Shown piece by piece: positions 62,937-64,000 of a stretch of 64,000 bases of DNA. The position numbers and the translations under genes are program-made. Location: assembly GCF_003001955.1 (NCBI RefSeq), contig NZ_PVNH01000008.1, positions 124,001-188,000 of the forward strand, written 5' to 3'. The notes under the pieces were generated by a model, which was not told the DNA's origin, did no database searches, and worked only from the letters and a program-made list of their open reading frames with translations. This stretch comes from Prauserella shujinwangii (GTDB lineage Bacteria > Actinomycetota > Actinomycetes > Mycobacteriales > Pseudonocardiaceae). Position 1 is the first letter of the stretch. Each line of letters begins with the position of its first letter.

Positions 62937-63911
62937 GTGCAGCTCTCCTCGCTCGTCGCCCGCCTGCCGTACCCGTCGTGGGCGGTTCAGCGGGCGGTCG
63001 CCGTCGCCGCGATCGTCACCCAGGGCGGGATCGGCGTCACCGGGTCGATCGTGCGCGTCACCGGCTCCGGGCTCGGATGCCCGACCTGGCCGCAGTGCGT
63101 CTCCGGCAGCATGTTCCCCGTCGAGCATCCCGAGTACGAGACGCTCAACCAGTGGATCGAGTTCGGCAACCGGCTGCTGACGGGCGTGGTCATCCTGGTC
63201 GCCGCGCTGTGCGTGCTCGTCGCGTGGCGGGTGGTGCTCGACCACCCGGGGCGGCAGCGGCTGCTCCGGCTCGCGTGGGTCATGCCCGCCGGGGTGGTGG
63301 CCCAGGCCGCGATCGGCGGGCTGACCGTGCTGACCCACCTGTTGTGGTGGACGGTGGCCGTCCACTTCCTCGTCTCCAGCGTGCTGGTGTGGTTCTCCGT
63401 GCTGCTGTTGCACGCCTTCGGCGAGGGCGACGAGACACCCCGCTGGCGGGTCCCTCCCTCGGGCAGGGCGCTGCTGGTCGCGCTCGTCGCCGCGCTGGGC
63501 GCCGTGCTCGTCGCGGGCACCACCGTGACCGGCGCGGGACCGCACGGCGGCGACCCCGGCACCCCCCGCCTGCAGGCCCCGATCGAGGTGCTGGCGCAGG
63601 TGCACGGCGCGCTGCTCGTGGGCTACCTGGTGGTGCTCACCCTGCTGGGCCTGCGGTGGCTGCGCACGGGCGCGTCCGGGACGCTGTGGCGCCGCTACGC
63701 CGCCACCTGGGCCGTCTCGCTCGCCCAGGGCGGGGTCGGCAGCCTGCAGTACGCGCTGGGCGTGCCGGAGGCGCTGGTCTCCCTCCACGTCCTCGGCGCC
63801 GCGCTGGTCATCGTCGCGACCGCGTCGCTGTGGTGCGCCGCCCGCGACCGCGGCCCGGCCACCAGCAGGCACCCGGCCCCCACGGCCGAGGCGGCCGCCG
63901 CCGCCCGCTGA
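62937..63911 (+). CDS. ctaA: Heme A synthase (Cox15/CtaA)
   Basis: A 324-residue membrane protein with seven to eight helices. GTG 62937 stands 6 bases after TACACT, consistent with a leaderless mRNA. Family features are GGIGVTGSIVRVTGSGLGCPTWPQC with the first helix and two Cys (residues in CPTWPQC), EFGNRLLTG, LWWTVAVHFLVS and the later His in LAQVHGALLV. It oxidises the C8 methyl of heme O to make heme A for cytochrome aa3 oxidase, at the cytoplasmic membrane. Confidence 0.94.
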   Translation: MQLSSLVARLPYPSWAVQRAVAVAAIVTQGGIGVTGSIVRVTGSGLGCPTWPQCVSGSMFPVEHPEYETLNQWIEFGNRLLTGVVILVAALCVLVAWRVVLDHPGRQRLLRLAWVMPAGVVAQAAIGGLTVLTHLLWWTVAVHFLVSSVLVWFSVLLLHAFGEGDETPRWRVPPSGRALLVALVAALGAVLVAGTTVTGAGPHGGDPGTPRLQAPIEVLAQVHGALLVGYLVVLTLLGLRWLRTGASGTLWRRYAATWAVSLAQGGVGSLQYALGVPEALVSLHVLGAALVIVATASLWCAARDRGPATSRHPAPTAEAAAAAR

Positions 63912-64000
63912 CCCGACCTTCTCCCGGCCGTCACACTCCGGCCATTCCGCTGCCCCGATGCGCCGGTACCCTGTGTCGGCCCGCGTCCGAACGGGTACCA
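63912..64000. promoter_or_regulatory. Region downstream of ctaA with a possible -10 box
   Basis: The last 89 bases hold no complete gene. A TACCCT hexamer (63967-63972) could be the -10 of a gene that starts beyond the window. Confidence 0.3.

Overview
The window is a very GC-rich (about 72 %) actinobacterial chromosome segment with no mobile elements, rRNA or tRNA genes. Gene content points to a Pseudonocardiaceae-like actinomycete (Amycolatopsis or a relative). The lipoglycan-type mannosyltransferases and the block ctaA / ABC transporter / mptB / sufR-sufBDCSU-sufT match the order known from mycobacteria, while the many TetR-controlled acyl-CoA dehydrogenase operons and the GTG-rich, often leaderless starts are typical of large soil actinomycetes. 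Genus assignment is inference.

Layout. 1-5.4 kb: a Ser/Thr kinase running off the left edge, a small membrane protein, a channel-like membrane protein, homocysteine S-methyltransferase and a DnaJ-NERD protein. 5.5-16.4 kb: a CoA-ester catabolic island with SDRs, a MaoC hydratase, a phosphotransferase plus acyl-CoA dehydrogenase pair resembling a split ACAD11/LvaAC, a probable heteromeric acyl-CoA dehydrogenase pair, a phosphotriesterase-family hydrolase and two TetR regulators. Two different palindromic operators recur here and tie the regulators to the operons. 16.5-17.4 kb: a deaminase and a small monooxygenase-fold protein. 17.4-31.5 kb: an Atu-like (acyclic terpene utilisation) island. 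One eight-gene, translationally coupled minus-strand operon carries TIGR03084, AtuA, a dehydrogenase, both subunits of a biotin-dependent acyl-CoA carboxylase, an AtuD-like dehydrogenase, an AtuB/AtuG-like SDR and TetR. A divergent enoyl-CoA hydratase / acetoacetate-decarboxylase-like pair, an AraC regulator and a Baeyer-Villiger-type monooxygenase follow.

31.5-35.7 kb: a ribonucleotide reductase operon. Its small subunit has the Phe-for-Tyr and Glu-for-Asp signature of class Ic (Mn/Fe) enzymes, and it is preceded by tandem NrdR-box-like sites and a structured leader. 35.9-46.9 kb: a cytochrome P450, a PAS-GGDEF-EAL protein with both catalytic motifs degenerate, a Bcp peroxiredoxin, an LCP cell-wall ligase, a cyclopropane-synthase-like methyltransferase, an alpha/beta hydrolase, an ABC exporter, a GT87-type membrane glycosyltransferase and a small HTH protein. 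47.1-52.6 kb: an ABC-F ATPase with a possible six-codon leader peptide, acVLRF1 peptidyl-tRNA hydrolase, dGTPase and a lone lycopene cyclase. 52.6-63.9 kb: the sufR-sufBDCSUT Fe-S assembly operon, then divergently mptB, an ABC-2 transporter pair and ctaA.

Two global patterns stand out. Many gene junctions carry long palindromes or short tandem phrases from a few recurring sequence families, probably transcription terminators or a genus-specific intergenic repeat. At least ten genes have a TAnnnT -10 box 6-8 bases before the start codon, consistent with leaderless transcripts; I used this to choose starts.
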